Origin: Hemerocallis citrina
Lineage: Eukaryota; Streptophyta; Magnoliopsida; Asparagales; Asphodelaceae
Assembly: GCA_017893485.1 (NCBI GenBank)
Contig: CM030366.1
Span: 101,134,953 to 101,198,952, forward strand
Direction: 5' to 3'
DNA length: 64,000 nt
Below the pieces are notes generated by a model, which worked only from the letters and a program-made list of their open reading frames with translations, did no database searches and was not told where the DNA came from. This document shows, piece by piece, positions 1 to 10,235 of this stretch. Each line of letters begins with the position of its first letter. The stretch's first letter is position 1. The translations under genes were made by a program, and so were the position numbers.

Positions 1-1445
1 TTCATAGGGGACACCAACCAACTCGCAAAGTTTTGTATTTTTTGGAGGTGGTTTGAAGTGTTTTAAACTCTAACTGCACTTACAAAATTCTAAGTCAAAA
101 AATTCACATGCAGGGAAGTTGAGAAAACCACGCAAACGGCACCCGAAAATTATAAAACTTTTCGACTAGGTCGGATTCACGTAGGGCAAGCCACCCGAAC
201 TTGTAGAAGCGAGTTTCGACTCACGGTTTGCGAGACACGGCCGTGTACCGGCTTTAGTTGTTTTTTTCCAACCAAAACCGATACGCGGCCGTATCTCTCG
301 GACTGTGAGTCGAAATTTACTTCTACAACTTCGGGTCACTTCTCATAGGGAACACCAACCAACTCGCAAAGTTTCGTATTTTTTGGAGGTCGTTGGAAGT
401 GTTTTCTAATCGGCCCGTTTTTAAAAAAATTCTAAGTCAAAAACTTCTCATTTGAGCAATTGAAGCAAAACCACACAAACGGCATCCCAAAATTTTAATA
501 CTTTCCGACTTGGTCGGATTCACGTAGGACAAGCCACCCGAACTTGTAGAAGCGAGTTTTGAGTCACGGTTTGCGAGATACGGCCGTCTACCGCTTTACT
601 TGGTTTTTTTCCAACCGAAAGTGATACGCGGCCGTATCTCTCGAACCGTTAGTCGAAACTCACTTCTACAAGTTGGTTTGGCTTCTCGTAGGTAACACCA
701 ACCAACTCGCAAGGTTTCGTATTTTTTAGAGGTCGTTTGAAGGGTTTTCTAATCTACCCGCACTTAGAAAATTCTAAGTCTATAACTTGTAATGAGAGGA
801 AGTTGAGAAAACCGTACAAACGGCATCCAAAAATTTTAAAACTTTCCGACTTGGTTGGATTCACATAGGGCAAGCCACCCGAACTTGTAGAAGCGAGTTT
901 CGAGTCACGGTTTGCGAGATACGGCCGTCTACCGCTTTGCTTGGTTTTTTTCCAACCAAAAGCGATACGCGGCCGTATCTCTCGAACCGTGAGTCGAAAC
1001 TCACTTCTACAACTTGGGTTGGCTTCTCATAGGGGACACCAACCAACTAGCAAAGTTTCAAAATTTTTGGAGGTCGTTTGAAGGGTTTTCTAATCTAATC
1101 TAACCCCACTTACAAAATTCTAAGTCAAAAAACTATCATGCGAAGAAGTTGAGAAAACCGCGCAAACGGCATCTCAAAATTATAAAACTTTCCGACTTGG
1201 TCGAATTCACGTAGGGCAAGCCACCCGAACTTGTAGAAGCGAGTTTCGAGTCACGGTTCGGGAGATACGGCCGTGTACCGCTTTACTTGATTTTTTTCAA
1301 CCGAAAGCGATACGCGGCCGTATCTCTCGAACCGTGAGTCGAAACTCACTTCTGCAAGTTGGTGTGGCTTGTACTATGCGAGACGAACCTATTCGGAAAG
1401 TTTCATATTTTTTTACGGTCGTTTGCAGGATTTTCAACCATAACC
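1..1445. repeat. Satellite-like tandem array, 341-343 bp unit with internal hairpin
   Basis: The motif ACCAACCAACTCGC recurs at 13, 354, 697 and 1038, giving spacings of 341, 343 and 341 bp, and a diverged fifth start lies near 1381. The array probably continues left of the window. Each unit holds an imperfect inverted repeat with arms of about 60 nt, for example 893-957 pairing with 960-1015. The arms share TTTCGAGTCACGG on one side and CCGTGAGTCGAAA on the other, with GGCCGT cores next to a T-rich loop. No convincing coding sequence is present; the short ORFs follow the repeat phase. It could be a true satellite or a tandemly amplified part of a transposon. Confidence 0.9.
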
Positions 1446-1952
1446 GCACTGAAAAGTTTCTAACTAATTTCATATATACAATGCTAATTCTACAAATTAC
1501 TAATGCAAGCAACATAATTCAGCAATTGAATATACTTGAGGTCAACCCGATTCTATATCTAAAATCTACTAACGCATATAAATTTTTTCCCAATTTCTAA
1601 ATAATTTACTACACACAAATTCAAAAAAATAATACAAATGTAGATTATTGGGGTAAAGAAATAGTGTATACCTTACAAGATATGTCCAAATCAAGCCAAA
1701 CAATCGATTTGGAAGAGAACTAGGGTTTCGATTTCGTATCGAAGAGGGGAAGAGAAGCTAGGGTTTCGATTTTGTAATTGGGAGGAGGGGGGAGCGGGGG
1801 TAAGTGGATCGATTTGGGTTTTCGACGAAGGATATGGGTTTAGACGAAGGATTAGGGTTTTTTTTCCGTTGGGTTCGTCGAAGAAAGAAGAAGAGCGCGA
1901 GAGCAATCGCCGAAGAAGACGAACTGTATGGAAATAAAAATGAATATAGATA
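1446..1952. other. Unassigned, no gene seen
   Basis: AT-rich sequence followed at about 1715-1915 by a purine-rich stretch with repeated TAGGGTTTCGATTT. That texture is common in the leaders or terminal regions of plant DNA transposons and resembles the inverted repeats of the Mutator-like elements further right. The 71-codon minus ORF here has no recognisable domain. Confidence 0.4.
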
Positions 1953-2045
1953 GCCTTAACCCGTTCTTGGGAAGGACGGGTTAAGGCTATTTTTTTAAAT
2001 AAAATTTTGCCTTAACCCGCTCTTCCCAACGACGGGTTAAGGCAA
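1953..2045. repeat. Two adjacent perfect hairpins sharing CCTTAACCCG
   Basis: The first hairpin pairs GCCTTAACCCGT (1953-1964) with ACGGGTTAAGGC (1976-1987). The second pairs TTGCCTTAACCCG (2007-2019) with CGGGTTAAGGCAA (2033-2045). Both stems are perfect, and the shared core points to a duplicated unit. It resembles sub-terminal repeats of a DNA transposon, but no element end could be placed. Confidence 0.75.
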
Positions 2046-2521
2046 GATTTTATTAAACCAACGGTCCAGATCCGTTGTGCGAACAGACCCGTTCCGGCCC
2101 GTTTGCAACGGAAGAAGACTCATATATATATATATATATATGTTATGAATAAATAGCCATAGGATTTGGATTTTCAGCTACATCTCTCAATCTCTCTATT
2201 TTCGTAAAACGTTATCAGCACGGTGCTTATTATTGCTTCGAAAAACAGTATGCAAGCCTCTTCTTTTTTATCTCTTAAGAAAGATTGATCTTAATTTTTC
2301 AGTAAAAATCTCATCTTTGTAATCTAGGGCTTATTATTGTATCAAGATCTGATCTTTCTACAATGTTTGATTATGGAAGGCTTTGACCGAAAATCTAGGG
2401 CATGATTCGTTTTGTTTGATTTAATTGTGAATAAAATGATGATACTGCATATTTAGTTTTGATGGTAAAATTATGTGGGTCCCATGATGTTACCGTGACC
2501 ATGTAGTATGATGGTACTAGG
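2046..2521. other. Unassigned flank of the LINE insertion
   Basis: Contains an (AT)n tract near 2131-2150 and no coding sequence that I recognise. A TTATCAGCACGGTGC string near 2212 resembles the junction seen after some plant copia LTRs, but no LTR pair supports it. Confidence 0.35.
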
Positions 2522-4357
2522 GTTTCATACTAGGATCTAGAGCCAAATTATGGACTGATCTGTGGATTGGCAATACCACGCTTGCCACGGCTTTCCCATC
2601 TCTCTTTAGATTGGCAGTCTACCCGACGGCGTCTATAGAGGACTCGTTTGCTCTGATCGACAATACTCGTTTCTGGTTTATACCTTTCACAATTGATCTT
2701 CCCCTATCGTTGGCTGAGGCCTTTGATGAGCTCATCTCATCTCTCAATAATTATGAATGGAGATCTTCCGAGGGCATCGGTTGGCACTGGTCGGTAGCAG
2801 GCACATTTTCAGTTAAATCTTTTTATAACTTCCTTAATTCGAGGGGAATCCGATCTCCGGTAGCTAAATATTTCTGGGATACTTGGGTTCCCCTTAAGGT
2901 GAAAATCACTTCTTGGCTTGCCTTTAATAACAAGTTGCTCACTGTTGAAGTTCTAAACAAAAGAAATTTAGCCTGGGGACAGCTCTGTGCGCTGTGCGCT
3001 CAGCACGCTGAAGATGTTAACCATCTCTTTACCCAATGCCCCATTATCTTACCGTTGTGGAAGATCTGCTCTCTGGCTTGGGATACTGGATCTATTCCCC
3101 CAGATTTAATCTCTTGCTGGACCGCTAAGCCTTCGAACACCTCGTATCGTAATGTTTGGATTTTGTCGATTCATATTATTATTTGGATTATTTGGAAGGA
3201 GAGGAATTCCATTTTGTTCAGCATCGTAGATCCTCGATAGCTGTGATGATTGATGAGTTTTTTCTCCTTTTCAAACTCTGGTCGTCGGAGTTGAAACCTT
3301 CAGAATTAGTCACTTCGGCTAACCATAAATTAGAAGATGTTTATCTTTGTCTTCGTACTCTTCAAAGCTTATAAATTGCCTGTGGTTTACTGGTTTTATT
3401 ATTATCCTTTTCATTCTTCTTCACCTTTCTTATGCAGGCTTGAATCATCCATTAGGATGCGGTTGCCAGATCAGTTTTTTGCTTCACTCGGTGCTCATGA
3501 TTCTCGACTGAGGTGTCTTCGATGGGTTTTGGTTTTTTGTTTTGATTGCTCTGGCAGCGGATTACTATCATTTTCTTTAATTATGTTTCTAATGGTCCTC
3601 TTTTGTTTCTGATGTTATCTATCATCAGCATCCTTAGCTTTAGATGTTCCTTGCCTTGTTGGATGGTTTGTCATCAGATGTTTTTAATCCGCTCAAGGAT
3701 TTCGGCATTAGCTTTTTGGGAGGACTATGTTCTTTTGATGCTCTGAGCTTTATTATTAAGTTATCTGTGGCTTTGCTCTTTGCTTATTTATTTATTGACG
3801 CTCTATGTGTGATGATTGCTGCCTGATCTGTTATATTGCTTCTTCAGATGGTTTTTTTAGTCTGTGTCTTTCCTGCGATTGCATTTGATTCTGAGATGTT
3901 CCTGGGATTTTTCTTCTTTATCAGTTGCTATTCTGCGATTTTTTTTCGTTTCTTGCGTTATGATTTTATCTCAGGTTCATTTCAATCAGTTTGTTTCCTT
4001 GCCTTGTTGGGTGGTTTATCCTACTTTTGGCTCGCTGGTTCAGCCATGCTGTCGGTGGCATGGGAGATCATTTGGTGCTTCCTCTCAGTTTTGGGGGGCG
4101 GCTGGTGCTCCAGTTTCTTCGACGAGTGCTCTATTCAGTTGTTTGTGCTTGCTGGTCTGGATCTGACGCAGCATCGGAGTTCTCTTCTGCGGCTCTCTGT
4201 TGTGTTTTTGTTATCACTTTTATTGTTGTTATCTTTGCGAGTTTATTCCATTTTACGGCTTGTAAAATTGACTTATTTTTGCATTAATAATATGTTTTGC
4301 TGATGGCTGGAGTCGTAAGGTCCTATCCGATTCATCAAAAAAAAAAGTTTCATACTA
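2522..4357 (+). mobile_element. 5'-truncated LINE (plant L1-type) with target duplication
   Basis: The direct repeat GTTTCATACTA sits at 2522-2532 and again at 4347-4357, immediately after a run of ten A (4337-4346). Between them lies the C-terminal part of a LINE ORF2 followed by about 1 kb of T-rich non-coding sequence. An 11-bp target duplication, a poly(A) tail and 5' truncation together are the signature of target-primed reverse transcription. The element proper is 2533-4346 (1,814 bp). The long hydrophobic ORFs at 3337-4303 are by-products of the T-rich 3' region. Confidence 0.92.
2533..3374 (+). pseudogene. LINE ORF2 C-terminal fragment, zinc-binding RT domain (zf-RVT)
   Basis: The open frame begins at the insertion junction and runs to a TAG at 3238-3240. 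It carries the region that follows the reverse transcriptase in plant LINEs: WTDLWIGN, then FP.LF, then W..S..G.FSVKS, then a zinc-binding cluster CALC...H....C near 2988-3041, then IWIIWKERN. After about 3215 the family-like sequence continues in the next frame (RRSSIAVMIDEFF to LRTLQSL, ending at 3374), which implies one frameshift. RT and endonuclease domains are absent because of 5' truncation, so the fragment is dead. Confidence 0.88.
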
Positions 4358-4946
4358 ACAATATTTTAACCTTTCTTAACCCAAATAGTTTTAACAGCTG
4401 CTTCGCCAACATATCAAAAGAGAAGAAGAACATTATAAATTCAGTATCAAGTCAAAGAAAAGGGCCTAAAGTAAATTTACCTAAAATAAATGTAATTGTT
4501 TTAAATTATAAATTCAGAATCAAGTCAAAGCCAAGGGCCTAAAGTAAATTTACCTAAAATAAATGTAATTGTTTTAATCTACAAAAACTTAATTTCCTTG
4601 GTAGATCTGAGAATCTGAACAGACATTGAAGTTTGTTTCATTGATTTCAAAAACCATCAACAAGCTTGTTTTGAAATTAAATAAGAATAAAGAGAGAGAT
4701 AGAGAGAAAGAGAAGATGAGAAGAGGGGGTTATCTACCGACAACCATATCCTTCATATTTAGAAACTAGATTTGTCCGTGGGCACGTGCCTACGGCACAT
4801 CTTCGAAATGATACAACACACAAAAAATTCTGTAAACAGTAAAATAACAATTTTATAGTTCAAGTTTGAATAGTATGATAATAATTAGTTGTAAATAAAA
4901 ATCTATATTTCTATTAGTATATGTTAAAAAATAATTATAAATAAGG
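4358..4946. other. AT-rich intergenic stretch with a 73-bp tandem duplication
   Basis: No gene seen. A 73-bp unit (4433-4505) is repeated almost exactly at 4506-4578; both copies contain AAGGGCCTAAAGTAAATTTA. The rest is low-complexity AT-rich DNA with a GA-rich patch near 4690-4720. Confidence 0.7.
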
Positions 4947-5213
4947 CACTACAAAAGAAACCAGATTTACTGGCGAATATTCCCCGGCGTTTTACTAGTA
5001 GCGCCGGTGTAGGTAGCGATTAGGAATGGGGCCACCAGATGCGATAGTTATATACCGGCGGCCGAATTAAAACGCCGGTGAATCTGATTATTCACCAGCG
5101 TTTTATTTAAAAACACCGGTGAAGTTTATGATTCACCGGCGTGTCTAATTAAAACGCCGGTGAAAAGCTGCGATAAATCCCATCTGCCCTAACCTTTCGC
5201 TCGCCATTTCCCA
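4947..5213 (+). mobile_element. Left end of a CACTA (En/Spm)-like element
   Basis: The segment opens with CACTACAAAAGAAACC, a typical CACTA terminus. It then carries repeated sub-terminal motifs of the form TTCACCGGCG and GCCGGTGAA in both orientations at about 5000-5165. The element runs into the assembly gap and no matching right terminus is visible beyond it. Completeness, size and coding capacity are therefore unknown. A short non-autonomous derivative is equally possible. Confidence 0.75.
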
Positions 5214-5713
5214 NNNNNNNNNNNNNNNNNNNNNNNNNNNNNNNNNNNNNNNNNNNNNNNNNNNNNNNNNNNNNNNNNNNNNNNNNNNNNNNNNNNNNNN
5301 NNNNNNNNNNNNNNNNNNNNNNNNNNNNNNNNNNNNNNNNNNNNNNNNNNNNNNNNNNNNNNNNNNNNNNNNNNNNNNNNNNNNNNNNNNNNNNNNNNNN
5401 NNNNNNNNNNNNNNNNNNNNNNNNNNNNNNNNNNNNNNNNNNNNNNNNNNNNNNNNNNNNNNNNNNNNNNNNNNNNNNNNNNNNNNNNNNNNNNNNNNNN
5501 NNNNNNNNNNNNNNNNNNNNNNNNNNNNNNNNNNNNNNNNNNNNNNNNNNNNNNNNNNNNNNNNNNNNNNNNNNNNNNNNNNNNNNNNNNNNNNNNNNNN
5601 NNNNNNNNNNNNNNNNNNNNNNNNNNNNNNNNNNNNNNNNNNNNNNNNNNNNNNNNNNNNNNNNNNNNNNNNNNNNNNNNNNNNNNNNNNNNNNNNNNNN
5701 NNNNNNNNNNNNN
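5214..5713. other. Assembly gap of 500 N
   Basis: Exactly 500 N, a common fixed-size scaffold gap, so the true length is unknown. It lies inside or at the edge of the CACTA-like element and less than 200 bp from the only intact gene. ORFs spanning it are artefacts. Confidence 0.99.
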
Positions 5714-5821
5714 ACCTTTCCTGTTGACATGAATATGTACTTCCATTTACAAAGTGGTGGGAAGATTCGCAATCATTTCCGCCTTAATAAAGTTATTGTC
5801 TGCATTCTCAACCATTCCCTC

Positions 5822-5829
5822 TATATATC
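5822..5829 (+). promoter_or_regulatory. Candidate TATA box of the DUF4220/DUF594 gene
   Basis: TATATATC sits 61 bp upstream of the ATG at 5891, a plausible distance for a short 5' leader. The rest of the proximal promoter is partly lost in the assembly gap that ends at 5713. Confidence 0.4.
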
Positions 5830-5890
5830 AATATAGATGAGAGCATTTTATAAACGAAATACCCAAAAGCATAGCGGTAGTTAGCTAGAA

Positions 5891-8122
5891 ATGAACTCCA
5901 TATCAGCATTTTTCCTAGCTGAAAAATCCCCAAGTGGGAAGCTAGCTCGAATAGAAGGCCTGGTAGTCATCACTGCAATTATTCTTCTTCTAATATCCAT
6001 CCTCGACTCCTACAGACGCCGATCTCGAAGCTCATTCCTCAAGCTCACCTGCCTCATACTTGACACAGTCAGTGCCTCCACTGTAACATATACCACTGGG
6101 TTAATTCAAGCTGCCCCTTTTGAGAACCAACTTCTACCGGTCTGGGCAATTCTCCTAACTATTCTTCAGCAAAGCATCAACATCTCAGCCTATGGCGTCG
6201 AGCAAAGCCAAGCTCGGAGGAGAAACGAGATTCGGGACCTGATGGAATCATTTTGGGTTGCTTATCTAAATGCCACCCAAGGCGTGATGTTCAGGTACCC
6301 ACTTTGGTTTCTTTGGAGCTTAAACTGCTCCAAGATTTTTCATAGGATGATATCATATGAATCAGCAACTCGGTCCTATAGCATTGGTAAGAACAGCTTG
6401 TTGGTAGCAGACTATATGAAGTATGAGCACGAACTTACAGAGCCAGACCAGGTTGATCCAGCTGTTATGAGAGGATACAAGTACTTGGTGTTGGGGGAGG
6501 ATAAACAGAAGATAGAGCCGGAGGTCCCAAGCTACTTGATGAAGCTAAGAAAAACACACGAGAAGAGATTAATCACCCTTGACAAAATCTGGCAGTGTAA
6601 TGGGAGACTTCTAAGTGCAACAGGAGGTGATTCAAATGGTCATTTGAAAGATTTGTGCCTTTCATTTTCCATGTCCAAGTTGTTGCATAGGAGATTTCAA
6701 CGCCTGCAGCCGAAGCCTGACCATCAAAAGCACCATGATCTGATCCTCAATTGCTTGATTTCAAAGGAAGGAGACTCTGAAAGACCATTCCGAGTAGTTG
6801 GGGCGGAATTAGCATTCCTCAGTGATTTCTTCTATACTAGATACCCTATAATCTTCTCAAATGGGTTTCCGGTTTTATACATTGTGCTTAATCTCATGAT
6901 TGGTGTCACGTGTTGCTTCGTGCTCGGAATGCTCACCAATTTTAATGCACCATCATCAGATCTAGAGCACATTGAGCATGGGGTGAATGTTGGTAAGGTT
7001 ATCACTATTCTGCTTCTGCTTGTGATCATAGTAAAGGAGTTGTGGGAGATCATTACCTTTATATTCTCCGACTGGGCAAAAGTAGTTCTAATATGCAAGT
7101 ATGTGGAGAAGCCATCATGGCAGAAGTCAGTGATTTTCGACAAGTTGTTGCGGTTTTTATGTCACCATCGGATTACAAAATCTTGGCATGGTAAAATCGG
7201 TCAGTACTCCCTCCTCACCTCTTACAATTACAAACCATGGAATCTAGGCTGCAAACTGACATGCGGTCTGATTGGCGAGAAACTGAATGGAGAAAAAGCA
7301 TACGAACTCATCAAATTGCCTGAAGGAGTGAAAAAGGCAGTTCTCGGCTCCCTAGTATCAAACAATGGTCAAATTGAAAATGGGAAACTATCGCTGGAAA
7401 GGAATGAAGTCATTCAACAACTATCTTTTGCCATTAATCTTCAGACGGCCACACACACCATTATGGTCTGGCACATTGCAACTAGTCTTTGTGAAATTGA
7501 GTTGCTTCAGAAGCACAAGCAAAAGCAAGACGTTAAAAATCCCACTCGTATCAAAATTTACTTGGCGAGGCTTAGATCATGTCTGCGAGCATGTGTTTCG
7601 TACCTCAAAAACTGGTGGAGGCCTCAGTCTTTCTTTGTGAACATAGAAGATCTTGAAGGAGACTTGCAATGCAAATACGAAATCGCTGCTAGCTTATCAA
7701 GATATTGTGCTTACTTGGTTGTTTACAAGGGCGAGTTAGTAAGTGATCCATATCCTGCAGTAGAATGCATCTTCGGTAATATAGTTCTTGAAGCACAAAA
7801 GCTCTTGGGAGATCATGGATCTTGGAAAAGCAAGTACAAGAAACTCATGGCAGAGCAAGCTACATCAGATACTATAATAGCAAAAGGCTCAGAACTTGGT
7901 AAGAAACTAATTGAGACTGTCGAGAATGACGAGCAACGTTGGAAGGTGCTGGCAGATTTTTGGGCAGAGTGGATACTGTACATTGCTCCTTCCGACCATA
8001 TAAAATCCCACGAAATATCACTCCAGAAAGGTGGTGAATTCATTACACATTTGTGGGCTCTGCTTTCTCACTGCGGCATCTTTGATAGGCCTGGTCATGA
8101 AGCTCCCGACTCTTCTGTCTAG
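5891..8122 (+). CDS. DUF4220/DUF594 domain membrane protein
   Basis: Uninterrupted 743-residue, single-exon reading frame. Hydrophobic segments lie near residues 24-38, 81-95, 328-348 and 367-385, so a multi-pass membrane protein is likely. Residues about 50-445 correspond to the DUF4220 region. The usual GG.DT.TA..LED stretch is replaced by a diverged QQSINISAYGVEQSQ near 93-107. The C-terminus has the DUF594 signature GGEFITHLWALL starting at residue 714, preceded by a conserved W.ADFWAEWILYIAPS block. Biochemical function of the family is unknown. The start is the first ATG of the frame, a short distance after a TATA-like site. Similarity of 28465-28872 to its codons near 7513-7610 shows that another family member once existed in this window. 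This is the only convincing intact host gene here. Confidence 0.9.
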   Translation: MNSISAFFLAEKSPSGKLARIEGLVVITAIILLLISILDSYRRRSRSSFLKLTCLILDTVSASTVTYTTGLIQAAPFENQLLPVWAILLTILQQSINISAYGVEQSQARRRNEIRDLMESFWVAYLNATQGVMFRYPLWFLWSLNCSKIFHRMISYESATRSYSIGKNSLLVADYMKYEHELTEPDQVDPAVMRGYKYLVLGEDKQKIEPEVPSYLMKLRKTHEKRLITLDKIWQCNGRLLSATGGDSNGHLKDLCLSFSMSKLLHRRFQRLQPKPDHQKHHDLILNCLISKEGDSERPFRVVGAELAFLSDFFYTRYPIIFSNGFPVLYIVLNLMIGVTCCFVLGMLTNFNAPSSDLEHIEHGVNVGKVITILLLLVIIVKELWEIITFIFSDWAKVVLICKYVEKPSWQKSVIFDKLLRFLCHHRITKSWHGKIGQYSLLTSYNYKPWNLGCKLTCGLIGEKLNGEKAYELIKLPEGVKKAVLGSLVSNNGQIENGKLSLERNEVIQQLSFAINLQTATHTIMVWHIATSLCEIELLQKHKQKQDVKNPTRIKIYLARLRSCLRACVSYLKNWWRPQSFFVNIEDLEGDLQCKYEIAASLSRYCAYLVVYKGELVSDPYPAVECIFGNIVLEAQKLLGDHGSWKSKYKKLMAEQATSDTIIAKGSELGKKLIETVENDEQRWKVLADFWAEWILYIAPSDHIKSHEISLQKGGEFITHLWALLSHCGIFDRPGHEAPDSSV

Positions 8123-9726
8123 TTAGCATCACAGTTTTCTCATTTAGACGAATTATTTTTATGTTATAGTCACATTTTTTATTTTTATTTTTGCATCCAA
8201 CGACAGTACTTGATGTCTGTGAACTCTCTTTCAAATAAGATGTGTTTGTACCCTAGATTGAATTAAATAATGAACAAATAGTTTTCTTGCAAAGATGTTA
8301 AGTATATGTCAATTTTTCTATTTTTTTTAAAAGATAAAACCTTGAGGTAAAAAAACTCCGGGTTTCTATCTGTCCATCTCTCATAGTCTTTATTCTCATA
8401 CAACTGTGGCGTAAATAGAAGAAAGATAGCTTCAATTTCAAATGCGGAAGAGATAAAGTGTAATCTTCTTTTCCTTTTAAGTTTCTAGATATTTATACAT
8501 TGAAATACTAATTTCCAAAACAACACACCACGGAAGAAAAAAAAAATTATGCACAAATAAGGCCGGCTTGCTTACCTTTTGATCATCATTTGTAGCCTCA
8601 TCTCCTCTATGTAAGCATTCTCACATTGAATTGGTCCCTGTGTTTCAATAAGCATAACGTGGATCAAGTAAATACCAAGGTTAGAAAGAAGCTGATATAG
8701 ATTTGAATATAAGAGACTGATAAATCATTAAACTGAAATAGAAAAAGTTGTGAAACCCTCACCACTTGGGGAAATTTGATGTGAGCATTTCAGCAAAGAC
8801 ATTGCAAGTAGCTTATTCTATACTTGAGGAAGAAAATTGAGGCTGGCATTTTCACAAACACATTTCATGCAGTTAACTGAAGTCGAGAATGGAGGGATCA
8901 TTCGAGCTCCGGATCTTAGCATTTCTTTTTTTAGCGATTTAAAATTATTCCAAAAATTCAGATTTTTCACGACCATTAACCAAGACCATGATCTGCGGTT
9001 GTATGTTCAGTGTAGATTTGGAATTGACCTGCGATTATATATTAAGACCAATCTGCAAGTAGGGTGAAGACCATAGGTGGTCTTTAGGGGGTTAGTTGCC
9101 TGGCGGTGGTGGTGAAATGCATCTATGGGTAACTGTGGATGGTTAGCTGAGCTCGTAACTCAAAGGGTTGAGGGTTACTAAGGCTGGTGATCATGATGAT
9201 TTACATATTTTGCTTGTGATAGTGGCATGGAGGCATTGGGCGGTGTTAACAGTTTTTTTTTCTTTCTTTTTTTTCAGATATCGGTGTTAATAGTTGGAGT
9301 TGAGTTTATAGATTTCATACCATATATTTCAATATAGTTATATTATTATGTTCTATAGAACGCGTGCTTTATACAAATGATCCGATCATGAATATTAAAA
9401 CCACTTAATGGATGAACTATGTTCGGCCCATAAGTCCATCAAGTCGCTATTTACTATATATATACCTCCTAGGAATAGTATGCTACGTATCCAGAATTTC
9501 TAGGGTATAATGATTCAAGCAAAACAATAGCTGCCAAAGTATAAACTCTAATTTCATATTCAATATCCTTTACAATCTTAAAGCACTATAGTTTATTCAA
9601 TATAATAAGAAAGAGTTGAGAACCTCGGATTCGTCGTCGTCATCCTCATCCCTTCTCCTTCTCACCTCCTAGGACAGCATACCAGATGTGCGCCATCCAC
9701 CTATAAGCATCGACACCACTACCGCC
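8123..9726. other. Intergenic, no gene seen
   Basis: AT-rich 3' flank of the DUF4220/DUF594 gene. AAATAA-like signals near 8233 and 8262 could serve polyadenylation. A 76-codon ORF at 8837-9067 has no recognisable domain and no supporting context. Confidence 0.6.
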
Positions 9727-10235
9727 TGTTAGGAACCTAAGAGAACTCACCCTTAAAAGCTAGCTGTTAAGGGGAGGGAGCCTAAGTTTATAACTACCCA
9801 ACATTGGTTCCCCATATAACCGATGTGGGACTAAATTTGGATCATAACATTCCACCACGCTTCCGTAACCCGCCGCCCTCGGCGGTATTCACTCTAGCGA
9901 CACTGGCCCGGTCCGGACCTACCAGTAATTTTAATCCAGCCTCTAGGTAGCCCTTTCCGACTCTCGGCGGCTTTCACTCTAGCGTCTAGGTAGCCCTTTC
10001 CGACTCTCGGCGGCTTTCACTCTAGCGACACTGGCCCAACCCGGGTCTACCAGTAATTTTAATCCAGCCTCTAGAGCGAATTAAGAAGCATGGGATTGGC
10101 TCTGATACCAATTGTTAGGAACCTAGGAGAACTCATCCTTAAAAACTAACTGTTAAGGGGAGGGAGCCCAAGTTTATAACTACCCAACATTGGTTCCCCA
10201 TATAACCGATGTGGGACTAAATTTGGATCATAACA
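9727..10235 (-). mobile_element. Complete TRIM (terminal-repeat retrotransposon in miniature)
   Basis: Two near-identical 123-bp direct repeats, 9727-9849 and 10113-10235, begin TGTTAGGAACC and end GGATCATAACA. They are flanked by the 5-bp duplication CCGCC (9722-9726 and 10236-10240). Just left of the right repeat the minus strand reads TGGTATCAGAGCC, the tRNA-Met primer binding site, so the element is transcribed leftward. A purine-rich minus-strand tract next to the left repeat fits a polypurine tract. The internal part has no coding sequence and holds a 43-bp tandem duplication (9942-9984 and 9985-10027). It needs proteins from an autonomous LTR element. Confidence 0.93.
10101..10111 (-). 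promoter_or_regulatory. TRIM primer binding site (tRNA-Met)
   Basis: The minus strand reads TGGTATCAGAG followed by CCAA, one base inside the 5' LTR of the TRIM. This is the canonical plant initiator tRNA-Met primer site. Confidence 0.85.

Noticed and set aside
2203..2230. Copia-type LTR/PBS junction (TTATCAGCACGG)
   Set aside because: The string is suggestive, but no paired LTR, no polypurine tract and no gag-pol sequence follow it.
3337..4303. Overlapping hydrophobic plus-strand ORFs that could look like membrane proteins
   Set aside because: They fall in the T-rich 3' tail of the truncated LINE. All three frames give Phe/Leu/Ser-rich peptides by composition.
5149..5772. Two minus-strand ORFs of 185-207 codons
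   Set aside because: They consist almost wholly of unknown residues because they span the 500-N gap.
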